Of a stretch of 64,000 nt of DNA, positions 9,701 to 19,609 are shown piece after piece. The notes beneath the pieces were generated by a model. It was not told where the DNA came from and searched no databases. It saw only the letters and a program-made list of their open reading frames with translations. This stretch comes from an uncultured Bacteroidota bacterium. GTDB taxonomy: Bacteria > Bacteroidota > Bacteroidia > Flavobacteriales > Flavobacteriaceae. Within the stretch, counting starts at the first letter, position 1, and every line of letters begins with the position of its first letter. Made by a program: the position numbers and the translations under genes. The DNA lies in assembly GCA_902631125.1 (NCBI GenBank), contig CACOXF010000002.1, positions 1 to 64,000 on the forward strand. Direction: 5' to 3'.

Positions 9701-11545
9701 ATGAGCAAAAAGAAAAAAATAAATAGCAATTCACCCATTGATTTGGTTGCTGACTTTTACAGTCAAAAAAAGTTGAATATTAATGAAGTTGTAAGAGTCA
9801 AAAAAGCAAGTATAAAGTCTGTTGTCAACTACAGCCTTACACCTTACACAGGTAGTTTTGGGTTTGAGCAACGAAAACACTTGCTCAACAGAACCATGGT
9901 GGGTTTGTGCAAAAGGCACTTGGATGATGTAGAAAACTTAGATTTACAGCAGTCTATTGACCTCATTTTGACGCCTGAGCTTTTTGATGAACCTGTAAAC
10001 AATTATTATCATCTTTTAACAGCCTCAGATTATAAAGACTTTTATACCTCCGATGATGTACCCCCGGGCGAGCCATTCATCAATCGAGCATATGCTAATA
10101 AAGATTCGGAAGAGTTGGAGCAATTTGGACATGAACGTTACACTGCAATCATCTCATGGATCAATCAACGCATCTACAACCAAGACACCTCAATCCACTG
10201 GAAGCTTTTTGTTTTTCTTCATAATTTGGTTCCTACTCGCTGCTTTGAGTTGGGGCACAAGGCTGCATTTTTATACATCAAACTTCTATTTGAATCCTGT
10301 TTTAACAGTTATAAAGATTTTATTTATAATGTTACTCTCGATCCCTCAATGCTAGACTTTCTCAACCTTGCCTTGAGTCAAAAGGATACGCCTGATGAAA
10401 ATTATGCGCGAGAGGTCCAAGAGCTGTTTACTGTTGGGAAAAGACCATTTGCGAAATTTACTGAAAAAGATGTCCGCGAAATCGCAAGAGCACTAGTGGG
10501 CTGGACTTATGATTACGAAAAATTGGTTTTTAGTGAAGGTACAGACCCCCAAGTATTTTTCGAAAGTTATAATCATGATACAGGCGATAAGGAATTTTCT
10601 TCATTTTACAACAATCATACGATCCTTGGGAAGTCGGGTGATGATGGTCAGCAAGAGTTGCAAGAGGTTGTCAATATGCTATTCAATACTGATGAGTCTG
10701 GTATATACTTGTGCCGACGACTCTATCAATTTTTTGTTTATCCAGTGTTAACACCTGAAATTGAATCCCAAATCATAGCACCTCTAGCACAAGTATTTAA
10801 GGATAATGATCACTCTCTCGTCGCTGTTTTGCGTGTACTGCTTGGCAGCGAACACTTTTTTGATGCTGCAATACCAAATAGCATAATCAAATCTCCAATT
10901 GAGTTTAATATGGGTATGCTAAAAGAACTAGAAATTACATCTGGTAATCGTACATACTGGGATGGCAATGAAGTGCATTATGAACAATTTAATCCCAATC
11001 ACCCTGCTTTTTTGGAGCAAGAGGTCGACCAAACAACACTCGCCTATAACCTTTTTGGGCAAAACCTGCATTGGAGCAACTATAACCAAGGGATGCAACT
11101 CTTTACGCCACCTAATGTTTCTGGGTGGCCTGCATTTTACCAAGAGCCAGTTTTTGACATGTTTTGGATCAACTCATCGACGATCAAATCGAGAAAGCAA
11201 GCTGCTCATTGGTTTCGATGGGGGCTTTGGCTTTACAGCTACGAAGATAAAGGAGTGAACCTGAAGTACAACTTGCACAACTATTTGAATACCTATCGAA
11301 ATCCTACCAATTTTGAAGATTTTTTTAATGAGTTCAACGAGCGCCTTTGTGGAGCCTCAGTCGATAGTTCAACATATGAAATGCTAAAAAATGAGCTGCT
11401 TGGCAATATGAATGAAATGCACTGGGAGGAGTATATCAATGCCTTTTTGGATGATCCTTCGAAAGAAAATCTAAGCTCGATTCAGTGGCGGTTTGATAAT
11501 TTATTGTTTCAGTTTTTTGAACTTTCAGTTTATCAAATACACTAG
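9701..11545 (+). CDS. DUF1800 family protein (copy 1)
   Basis: 'RHLLNRTMVG', 'PDENYAREVQELFTVGKRPFAKFTEKDVREIARALVGWTYD', 'FTPPNVSGWPAFYQ' DUF1800 hallmarks. Confidence 0.85.
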   Translation: MSKKKKINSNSPIDLVADFYSQKKLNINEVVRVKKASIKSVVNYSLTPYTGSFGFEQRKHLLNRTMVGLCKRHLDDVENLDLQQSIDLILTPELFDEPVNNYYHLLTASDYKDFYTSDDVPPGEPFINRAYANKDSEELEQFGHERYTAIISWINQRIYNQDTSIHWKLFVFLHNLVPTRCFELGHKAAFLYIKLLFESCFNSYKDFIYNVTLDPSMLDFLNLALSQKDTPDENYAREVQELFTVGKRPFAKFTEKDVREIARALVGWTYDYEKLVFSEGTDPQVFFESYNHDTGDKEFSSFYNNHTILGKSGDDGQQELQEVVNMLFNTDESGIYLCRRLYQFFVYPVLTPEIESQIIAPLAQVFKDNDHSLVAVLRVLLGSEHFFDAAIPNSIIKSPIEFNMGMLKELEITSGNRTYWDGNEVHYEQFNPNHPAFLEQEVDQTTLAYNLFGQNLHWSNYNQGMQLFTPPNVSGWPAFYQEPVFDMFWINSSTIKSRKQAAHWFRWGLWLYSYEDKGVNLKYNLHNYLNTYRNPTNFEDFFNEFNERLCGASVDSSTYEMLKNELLGNMNEMHWEEYINAFLDDPSKENLSSIQWRFDNLLFQFFELSVYQIH

Positions 11546-11548
11546 GTT

Positions 11549-13078
11549 ATGAAGAGAAGATCATTTTTACATAAACTAAGTCATGCAGCAGCAGCACCAA
11601 TCGTGTTGCCAAACATACTACATCACGCACTGGCGCAGCAATCAGGGTCTTTTCTGTCAAACACAAACGAACCTGGTCGGATATTAGTCCTCATCAAATT
11701 GGATGGAGGAAATGATGGGCTCAACACTGTTATTCCACTCAATCAACTCAGTGAGCTTCAGCAAGCAAGACCACATGTGATGCTGCCAGACGAATCCATT
11801 ATCGATCTTGGAAACGCTTCTTTGGGACTACACCCCGAACTCTCAGGTTTTAAAAGTCTCTATGACGAACAACGTCTTAAAATCATACAAAATGTAGGTT
11901 ACGAACAACCAGATTTTTCTCATTTTCGATCGATGGATATCTGGCAAAGTGCATCAGATTCTGACGAATTTTTAAACTCGGGATGGATTGGTCGCTATAT
12001 CGAATCCGAACATCCAGACTGGCCAACAGCCTACCCAAACCAGAATTACCCAGATCCATTATCTATCGAATTGGGTGGAGGTGGTTCATCAATACTTTTC
12101 ACTGGTAATCAGTCTTTTACAAGTTATTTGACAACAAATCCAGATGGTTTTCACGAGGATATTCTTTTCAACCCAAATGCAGTATACCCTGATAATAATG
12201 TGGGTGTAAAATTGCGATACATCGATCTTGTCAAACATCAGTCCAACGAATATGCGAGCACAGTCAAATCTGCTTATGAAAAGTCTTCGCTTGCACATGT
12301 CTACGAGTTGAGTGATTTTGGAGAGCAGTTTGATATCATGACTCGTCTTATTTTGGGTGGTTTAAACACTCGTATATACATGGTTACCTTGGGTGGTTTT
12401 GACACACATGACACTCAAGTCGACCAATCGGACCACACCAAAGGAGAACATGCATACTTATTAAAGGAGCTCAACGATAATGTGTTGAAGTTCTTTCAAA
12501 ACTTAGATGAAGTCGGCAGAAGTAATGATGTGTTGTGTGTGACGTTCTCTGAATTTGGACGAACAATTGTCTCAAATGGCTCGAGAGGAACAGATCATGG
12601 TACAGCTGCACCTCTCTTCATATTTGGGAACAGAATTAATACAGAGATTATGGGAGAAAACCCTGTGATTCCAAAAGGAGTCCGATGGGAAGACAACCTC
12701 GAATCAGAATTTGATTATCGATCGATATATGCTACAGTGATTGATCAATGGCTAAACACGAATGACGATAAATCAGAGTCCGTGCTTAGGCGACAGTTTG
12801 ACCAATTTGAACTCCTTCGGTCAGACAACGATGCAGACCGATGGATTTTATACCCAAACCCTGTAATTGATGTTTTCAAAATTGGCGTTCCAAAAAAGAT
12901 TTTCAGTTTTTACTATCAAATTTATGACCTGAATGGTAGGCGATACGATGATGGAAATGCTACTGTAAGCCCATCAAAAGTGTATCCTTTTTCAACAGAA
13001 AATTTGCAGAAAGGATATTATCTGATTAACATTCGGCATCAAAGTGGAAACGAAGTTTTGAAATTTTATAAACAATAG
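11549..13078 (+). CDS. DUF1501 family protein with Tat-like N-terminus and T9SS C-terminal domain (copy 1)
   Basis: MKRRSFLHKLSHAAAAP; 'KLDGGNDGLNTVIPL', 'FSEFGRTIVSNGSRGTDHGTAAPLFIFG'; C-terminal YPNPVIDVFKIG...LQKGYYLINI. Confidence 0.88.
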   Translation: MKRRSFLHKLSHAAAAPIVLPNILHHALAQQSGSFLSNTNEPGRILVLIKLDGGNDGLNTVIPLNQLSELQQARPHVMLPDESIIDLGNASLGLHPELSGFKSLYDEQRLKIIQNVGYEQPDFSHFRSMDIWQSASDSDEFLNSGWIGRYIESEHPDWPTAYPNQNYPDPLSIELGGGGSSILFTGNQSFTSYLTTNPDGFHEDILFNPNAVYPDNNVGVKLRYIDLVKHQSNEYASTVKSAYEKSSLAHVYELSDFGEQFDIMTRLILGGLNTRIYMVTLGGFDTHDTQVDQSDHTKGEHAYLLKELNDNVLKFFQNLDEVGRSNDVLCVTFSEFGRTIVSNGSRGTDHGTAAPLFIFGNRINTEIMGENPVIPKGVRWEDNLESEFDYRSIYATVIDQWLNTNDDKSESVLRRQFDQFELLRSDNDADRWILYPNPVIDVFKIGVPKKIFSFYYQIYDLNGRRYDDGNATVSPSKVYPFSTENLQKGYYLINIRHQSGNEVLKFYKQ

Positions 13079-13130
13079 CATTTTCCTAAATCGTTTTTTT
13101 TATAACTTTATTTCTAATAATTGTTATAAA

Positions 13131-14204
13131 ATGAACAAAATTGCAGTCTTTGGTCTCGGCAAAGTAGGAACATTGGTCGGGATCTTATTAAGCGATGAGT
13201 TTTCGGTAATAGGTTATGACATCAATCCACCCTACTATGAAATAGAATTGCCATTTGAGTACAAAACTCTCGATATCGGAAAGGTCAATAACATCAAATA
13301 TGCCTTGGAGAATGTTGATGTAGTGGTTTCTGCGCTGCCCTATTTTTTGAATAAACATATTGCCGAAGTCGCACACCGAAAAGGAGTTCATTATTTCGAT
13401 TTAACAGAGGATGTGAGCACCATGCGACACATAGAGTCGCTCTCTAATCAACCAATATCTGTTTTGGCGCCACAATGTGGTTTAGCTCCTGGGTTTATTG
13501 GTATCATTGGTGGCGATCTAGCGCGTCAATTTGATGAGCTTAGAGACATTGAGTTGCGAGTGGGAGCTTTGCCACGATATCCAAATGGTCAGCTCGCATA
13601 TTCTTTTACGTGGTCACCAACAGGCGTGATTAATGAGTACCTAAATGATGCAGAAGCAATCCATAATGGCACTCGAAAAAATGTACCTTCACTAGAGGGC
13701 TTTGAATATATGAACATCGAAGGACAAGAATATGAAGCCTTCACAACTTCGGGTGGTCTTGGGACAATGTGCTCGACCTATGAGGGAAAGGTCGATACCC
13801 TTAACTACAAAACCATTCGATACCCAGGGCATGGAAAACTCATGCGCTTTTTGATGTATGAAATGGTAATGAAAGAAGATTTGGGACAGCTCGAAAAAAT
13901 CTTAACAAATGCCAAGCCTCCAGTCGAGGAGGATCTCGTTCATGTCTATGCTGTTGTTGAGGGGAAAATAGATGGTGAAATGCGTAGAAAAGAGTTTTTT
14001 CAGACCTATTTTCCTATTGAAATCCATGGGAAACTTTGGAGAGCCATATCCTGGACAACTGCGGCATCAATCGCAGCTGTAGTCGAATTGGTTGCTGCTT
14101 CCAAAATGCCGCAAAAGGGATTTATCAAACAAGAAATGATTCCTTTATCTGATTTTTATGCAACTGTAAATGGTTCCTTATTACTACCGAAACCAAAATC
14201 ATGA
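13131..14204 (+). CDS. Saccharopine dehydrogenase family protein
   Basis: 'IAVFGLGKVGTLVGILL' Rossmann motif and 'APQCGLAPGFIGIIGGDLA' typical of saccharopine DH C-terminal family. Confidence 0.85.
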   Translation: MNKIAVFGLGKVGTLVGILLSDEFSVIGYDINPPYYEIELPFEYKTLDIGKVNNIKYALENVDVVVSALPYFLNKHIAEVAHRKGVHYFDLTEDVSTMRHIESLSNQPISVLAPQCGLAPGFIGIIGGDLARQFDELRDIELRVGALPRYPNGQLAYSFTWSPTGVINEYLNDAEAIHNGTRKNVPSLEGFEYMNIEGQEYEAFTTSGGLGTMCSTYEGKVDTLNYKTIRYPGHGKLMRFLMYEMVMKEDLGQLEKILTNAKPPVEEDLVHVYAVVEGKIDGEMRRKEFFQTYFPIEIHGKLWRAISWTTAASIAAVVELVAASKMPQKGFIKQEMIPLSDFYATVNGSLLLPKPKS

Positions 14205-15112
14205 ATTTCTCTGACAACACACCACTCGATGAAATACTTAATGGGTTATTTATCCCCTACGCCGAGCGAGTGCCATATGTAAAAACAATCACAACTGCGA
14301 TGAAAGATATCGGGTTAATTTCGAAACAAGATGACATTGTCAATGACCATATTGCATTTAGGACTTTGGGTGTTCCAAAACTTGGTATTGCCTCATTTGA
14401 AAAGATTTTTTTACACCATGGCTACACCAAACAAGACCATTATTTTTTTCCAAAAAAGAAATTGGATGCCTACTGGTATAAACCACCACATGATTACTAT
14501 CCTCGTGTTTTTATCAGTGAATTAAAAGTGAATGAACTCTCAACAACTGCGCAAGACATTATCCACAGTTATACCAAAGAGATTGAAAAAGACCCCATAG
14601 GTGAAATTAACTTGGATGATGCTGAAGCAGTCGTTGATTTTCTTCATCAGGCACTTTGGAAATTGCCAAGCCTAATCGATTACAAAACACTGCTAAAGGA
14701 GTCTGAATATGGGGCGTGGGTGATTTATAATCGTTATTACTTAAACCATTACACCATTAGCATACATGAGTTGCCGTCTCCCTACAATGATCTAGAATTT
14801 TTTAACAAATTCTTACAATCGATTGGTGTGATCCTAAACGATGCTGGTGGTGAAATCAAAACAAGTCAAGACAAATTACTTCGCCAAAGCAGTACGATAG
14901 CACAGTCTGTAGAAGCATCTTTTAAAAATAACGTAAGTGCTGAAATTGCAGGCAGCTATATAGAATTTGCCGAACGATTGCCTCTTCCAGCATATGCCAA
15001 TCTACCAAAGGAAAAACTGACCAACGCACAACGTCGTGAGGGGTTTGAAACAGAAAATGCCGACAAGATTTTTGAAAGCACTTTTAGCAATCAAATCAAG
15101 AAGAATTTGTAG
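14201..15112 (+). CDS. DUF1338 family protein (2-oxoadipate dioxygenase/decarboxylase-like, HglS family)
   Basis: 'NDHIAFRTLGVPKLGIASFEKIFLHHGYTKQDHYFFPKKKLDAYWY' DUF1338 pattern; 4-bp ATGA overlap with upstream saccharopine DH. Confidence 0.8.
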   Translation: MNFSDNTPLDEILNGLFIPYAERVPYVKTITTAMKDIGLISKQDDIVNDHIAFRTLGVPKLGIASFEKIFLHHGYTKQDHYFFPKKKLDAYWYKPPHDYYPRVFISELKVNELSTTAQDIIHSYTKEIEKDPIGEINLDDAEAVVDFLHQALWKLPSLIDYKTLLKESEYGAWVIYNRYYLNHYTISIHELPSPYNDLEFFNKFLQSIGVILNDAGGEIKTSQDKLLRQSSTIAQSVEASFKNNVSAEIAGSYIEFAERLPLPAYANLPKEKLTNAQRREGFETENADKIFESTFSNQIKKNL

Positions 15113-15114
15113 TC

Positions 15115-16236
15115 CTATTGAAGCGCTTTTTGATAAATATCGATATATGAGGGAATGATTTTTTGAATATCGAATTCCTTAGCTCTTTCAAAAGCAGCAT
15201 CTTTGAATTGGGCTAACTTATTGTCGTCGCTCAACAATTCTATCGCAAAATCTGCCATTGTATCTACTTGTCTATGAGCAGTTAAAATTCCTGAGATGTT
15301 GTTTTCCACAACCTCAGGAATGCCCCCTTCATTTGTAGCAATCACAGGTGTTCGTGCAGCCATTGCCTCAAGAGCTGCAAGCCCAAAGCTTTCTTTTTGA
15401 GATGGGAGAAGGAACAAGTCGGACGAGCAAAGGATTTTATATACATCATTTGACTTACCTACAAAATCAACAACATCAGACAATCCAAGTTCCTTGGTAT
15501 ATTTCTCTGCCGATTGCCTGTCTGGGCCATCTCCGACTAAAATCAAGCGTGATTTGACCTTTTTATTCACTTTCGCAAACACAGATAGGACATCTTGCAC
15601 ACGCTTTACTGGTCTAAAATTACTGACATGCGTAACCAAACGTTCATCAGGTTTTACAAGTTGTTCTCTCGAGCATGTATTACGCAAACGCTCATATTTT
15701 TGGATATCAATAAAATTGGGAACCACATCAATTTCCGTTTTAACATTAAAGATATCCTTGGTATCATGCTTCAAACTTTTGGAAACACATGTGACTATAT
15801 CAGAGTTGTTGATACTGAATGTTACAGCAGGCTTATAAAATGGATGACTTCCAACCAGTGTGATGTCAGACCCATGAAGTGTTGTCACAATTGGAGTGCT
15901 GATTTGCAATTCTGAAAGCATCTGTTTTGCCATAAAGGCTGCATATGCATGAGGTATTGCGTAGTGCGCATGTAAAAGATCAATTTTATGAAGCCTTACC
16001 ATATCAACAAGAGCACTAGATAAGGCTAATTCGTAGGGTTGGTAGTGAAACAGGGGATAATTTGGCACATGAACTTCATGAAAGTGTATTCGCTCCAAAT
16101 CTGTGTCTAAACGAACAGGCTTTTTATATGCCATAAAATGAACGTGGTGCCCTCTTTTGGACAACTCAATTCCGAGTTCAGTTGCAACAACTCCACTACC
16201 ACCGAATGTTGGGTAACATATAATTCCGATTCGCAT
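15115..16236 (-). CDS. bshA: N-acetyl-alpha-D-glucosaminyl L-malate synthase BshA
   Basis: 'MRIGIICYPTFGGSGVVATELGIELSKRGHHVHF...HYAIPHAYAAFMAKQML', GT4 'EGGIPEVVENNISGIL'. Confidence 0.92.
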   Translation of the reverse strand: MRIGIICYPTFGGSGVVATELGIELSKRGHHVHFMAYKKPVRLDTDLERIHFHEVHVPNYPLFHYQPYELALSSALVDMVRLHKIDLLHAHYAIPHAYAAFMAKQMLSELQISTPIVTTLHGSDITLVGSHPFYKPAVTFSINNSDIVTCVSKSLKHDTKDIFNVKTEIDVVPNFIDIQKYERLRNTCSREQLVKPDERLVTHVSNFRPVKRVQDVLSVFAKVNKKVKSRLILVGDGPDRQSAEKYTKELGLSDVVDFVGKSNDVYKILCSSDLFLLPSQKESFGLAALEAMAARTPVIATNEGGIPEVVENNISGILTAHRQVDTMADFAIELLSDDNKLAQFKDAAFERAKEFDIQKIIPSYIDIYQKALQ

Positions 16237-16238
16237 AG

Positions 16239-19121
16239 CTATTGAATAATTGCATTATAGATGACACGCTGTATTTCTGAGCGCAGGTTTGTGTCGATCA
16301 ATTTTGTGTTATCCATGGTAGGGTAAGTTCGATTTGATAAAAATACATAAACCAAGTCATGATCTGGATCTGCCCAAGTAAATGTTCCTGTAAAACCAGA
16401 GTGACCAAAACTCTCATTAGAGGTACATAAACAGGTTGGACCTGGGTCTTCAAACTGCTGTTTGTCAAATCCTATACCTCTTCTATTGTTCTTACTTTTA
16501 TAGTATCTCTTGTTAAAATGGCTGATTGTAGAGGGCAAGAAAAATTGTTGTCCACCATATGAACCACCCTGCATAAACATTTGCATCACCTTGGCAACAT
16601 CATTGGTATTGCTAAACAAGCCTGCATGACCACCAACACCATTTTGCATAGCTGCTCCCATGTCATGCACATAACCTTGAATTTCAGTGTGTCGATAATA
16701 ATCATCGATTTCAGATGGAACGATCTGATCAGCGCTGACTTCGTTTAAAGGAAGATATCCCAAAGATGATGCTCCAATTGGTTTGTAGTATTCTTTATCA
16801 ACAAGCATATCCATTCTCTGACCATAACGACCCTCAATATATTCCTTAAACATATAAAAAGGCAAATCGCTGTATTTATAATAAATAGAGTCTAATAAAG
16901 GGCTATCAAGAATCTCTTCTTTCATTTCCTCTTGGTATTTAGTGCGCAAATACAAATCATCTGTCACTTGTACTTTATGTCTTTTTTTTTGTTTTTTACG
17001 ATAAAGTTTCTTGCTTGGAATATCTGAGTTGTCACGCAAGGTATTTCGATAAAAAGGCAACCAGGGCTGAATGCCAGCATGATGAGAAAACAAGGCTTGG
17101 AAATTCATTTTTGCTTTGTTAGATTCACTATATCCCCCCAACAGGCTTGAAATTGGCGTTGTCAGAAACAAAGAATCCCTTTCGTGTTCCCTCATTGCCA
17201 AAGGAACAGAAGCCAAAATTTTTGTCACTGATGCCAAATCATATCGATGAAACCACTGTATGGGTGTTTGTTTTGCATATCGCATATGACCAAACGACTT
17301 GTGATAGATCACCTTTCCTGATTTTGCAATCAAAATTTGCATGCCAGGAGCAATACTATCCTTGATGGCTTGATGAGCCATTACATCAATTCTTTGCAAG
17401 ACCCTATCATCCATTCCAACCTGTAGGGGATGGCCATATGAAAGACGCTCTAATGGCTTAATATCTAAGCCACTTCCCTGAGCATAAGAAGCAATCGGGA
17501 CTGGAAGATTTCCATTCGCGCCAAGTCCCCCAAAAACCAACTGAGCAGCTTTGGACTGAAATATTGAACCATTTTGATACGCAAGCACAACAGATTCACA
17601 AGCATCTAATGGGAGTCTAGATAGGCTATATGGGTTGGCGAAAGTCACCAAATTCACCTTTGTTTGTTCACATAATTCTTTGAACTTTTCAATCACTTCT
17701 TGACTCAGTTTGTGTTTGACAAAAGGCGAATGGTCTGGTTGGTGTAAGCCAACTATAATATGTGTATAATCTTTGTGATTCGCCAGCATTTCAGCTAGAC
17801 TCAACTCCTCGATTGATGTATAGTGTCTCATTCTCTTTAGAAAATAATCACCTGTGGCCTCGCCTATTTTTACATAACCAATGTTTGTATTTTCTAACTG
17901 CTGGATGGGAAGTATTTGATTATTGTTTTGGATCACTGTTAAAGATGCTTCTGCCAGTTGGTGGTTGAGTTTTGTTACATCAGAAGACTCAATATCTTGA
18001 TTTAAAGAATCGCCTAGGATCAATTTTGATTTATGCAGTTTTGCATCAAACTTTGCAGTCAGAATTTTTTTGACTGAATGTGCCAAACGTTCTTCAGTAA
18101 TTTCCCCCGACACAAAAGCATTGTGAATATCCTCAAATGCAATTGACAAATCGTCTGGAATTAAAAGTAAATCTGCTCCCGCCAAAAAAGAAACAAGTGA
18201 TGATGATTGGTTTCCACTATAATCTGAAACACCTTTCATATTTAAAGCGTCAGTGACGATTAAACCATTAAACCCAAATTTATGAACCAATAACTCATGT
18301 ATGATTGTTGGGGACAAAGATGAAGGCAATCCTTTGGTTTGTTCTAGCGCAGGCACCTCCAAATGACCTACCATTACAGAAAAAACGCCTTCATCGATGA
18401 GTGTTTTGAAGGGGTATAACTCGGTTCGATTCAGATGGTTTATATCATGATTAACCAAAGGGAGCGTATGATGTGAATCTGTTGAGGTATTGCCATGACC
18501 AGGAAAGTGTTTGATACTTGTCTTGAGCCCCCCATCTTGCATCCCTCGAATAAGCATGCTAGCTTTCTTGGTAACTAACTTAGGGTTTGAACCAAATGAA
18601 CGCAACCCAATCACAGGGTTTTTAGAATTGGTATTTACATCAACAACAGGAGCAAAATTTAGATGAACCCCTACGCGACTTTGACGATTTGACATCGTAC
18701 GACCAAGCTGATAGAGTAGACTATCGTTTTTAATCGCCCCCAAGGTCATTTGAAAAGGAAAAGGAGATACATCACTGGTGCGCATCGCCATCCCCCACTC
18801 TGCATCCATTGCGATCAGTAGTGGAACTTTACTTTTACTTTGAAATTCATTTGTCAAACGCACTTGCTCTGCTATTGTCCCCTTTGAAAAAATGATTCCT
18901 CCGAGATGATACTTTTCGATAGCAGAAATGGATTTTTGATAATGATTATGATCTCCTTGTGAGTAAACCATCTGCATAAACAATTGCCCTATTTTTTGTT
19001 CCAAAGTCAATGACTGATAAGTGCTGTCAACCCAGTTCTTTTTTGATTGTGCGAAAAGAAGGTTTGTCATCAAAATCGTGAGTAATATTTGCTTGTAACA
19101 AATCATATGATAAAAGTACAA
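16239..19121 (-). CDS. GH3 beta-N-acetylhexosaminidase (NagZ-like) fused to serine beta-lactamase-like domain
   Basis: 'KHFPGHGNTSTDSHHTLP' GH3/NagZ motif, then 'YDLASVTKILASVPLAM' SxxK serine hydrolase motif in a single ORF. Confidence 0.9.
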   Translation of the reverse strand: MYFYHMICYKQILLTILMTNLLFAQSKKNWVDSTYQSLTLEQKIGQLFMQMVYSQGDHNHYQKSISAIEKYHLGGIIFSKGTIAEQVRLTNEFQSKSKVPLLIAMDAEWGMAMRTSDVSPFPFQMTLGAIKNDSLLYQLGRTMSNRQSRVGVHLNFAPVVDVNTNSKNPVIGLRSFGSNPKLVTKKASMLIRGMQDGGLKTSIKHFPGHGNTSTDSHHTLPLVNHDINHLNRTELYPFKTLIDEGVFSVMVGHLEVPALEQTKGLPSSLSPTIIHELLVHKFGFNGLIVTDALNMKGVSDYSGNQSSSLVSFLAGADLLLIPDDLSIAFEDIHNAFVSGEITEERLAHSVKKILTAKFDAKLHKSKLILGDSLNQDIESSDVTKLNHQLAEASLTVIQNNNQILPIQQLENTNIGYVKIGEATGDYFLKRMRHYTSIEELSLAEMLANHKDYTHIIVGLHQPDHSPFVKHKLSQEVIEKFKELCEQTKVNLVTFANPYSLSRLPLDACESVVLAYQNGSIFQSKAAQLVFGGLGANGNLPVPIASYAQGSGLDIKPLERLSYGHPLQVGMDDRVLQRIDVMAHQAIKDSIAPGMQILIAKSGKVIYHKSFGHMRYAKQTPIQWFHRYDLASVTKILASVPLAMREHERDSLFLTTPISSLLGGYSESNKAKMNFQALFSHHAGIQPWLPFYRNTLRDNSDIPSKKLYRKKQKKRHKVQVTDDLYLRTKYQEEMKEEILDSPLLDSIYYKYSDLPFYMFKEYIEGRYGQRMDMLVDKEYYKPIGASSLGYLPLNEVSADQIVPSEIDDYYRHTEIQGYVHDMGAAMQNGVGGHAGLFSNTNDVAKVMQMFMQGGSYGGQQFFLPSTISHFNKRYYKSKNNRRGIGFDKQQFEDPGPTCLCTSNESFGHSGFTGTFTWADPDHDLVYVFLSNRTYPTMDNTKLIDTNLRSEIQRVIYNAIIQ

Positions 19122-19124
19122 AAG

Positions 19125-19607
19125 CTAAAAATAACGAGAGTGCCAGCTCTGATCAGCACTCGTTTCCCAGTGACTCTCAAACTCAGCCTTGGTGGTCACA
19201 AGATGATTAAAAACTGTAGTGTCAGGAAAAACCTGACCAGACTTACTCATTTTTTTAAATTCCTTAAGATCAACAACATGGATTGTTCCGTCTTGGCTGT
19301 AATGCACATTCATTTTGTCGAGTAAACGCACAGATAATGATTGTTCGAGTGACTGAATAAAATGAACCGATTTGTCAATCGAACACCCAGTTGCTTGTTG
19401 ATTAGCTTCATCAAGAGAAAACACAATAAATTGTTGGTGAGGAATACAATATCCAGCTGAGAGCGATGCACCATGGGCTGTCCAATCTGTCAAAAATTGT
19501 TCAATGTCAGACTGTAGTTGTACTATTTCCGAATCTGTAAACTTACGGCTTGAGGGATAAATCCAAATACGAGAGTGATCGGGAAGCTGAGAGAAGGGTA
19601 CGATCAT
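19125..19607 (-). CDS. Conserved Bacteroidota protein of unknown function (160 aa)
   Basis: ORF in tight minus-strand cluster; no Walker motifs visible. Confidence 0.6.
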   Translation of the reverse strand: MIVPFSQLPDHSRIWIYPSSRKFTDSEIVQLQSDIEQFLTDWTAHGASLSAGYCIPHQQFIVFSLDEANQQATGCSIDKSVHFIQSLEQSLSVRLLDKMNVHYSQDGTIHVVDLKEFKKMSKSGQVFPDTTVFNHLVTTKAEFESHWETSADQSWHSRYF

Positions 19608-19609
19608 AA

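Noticed and set aside
15494-15838. 114-aa plus-strand ORF
   Set aside because: Antisense to bshA, which has strong family motifs.
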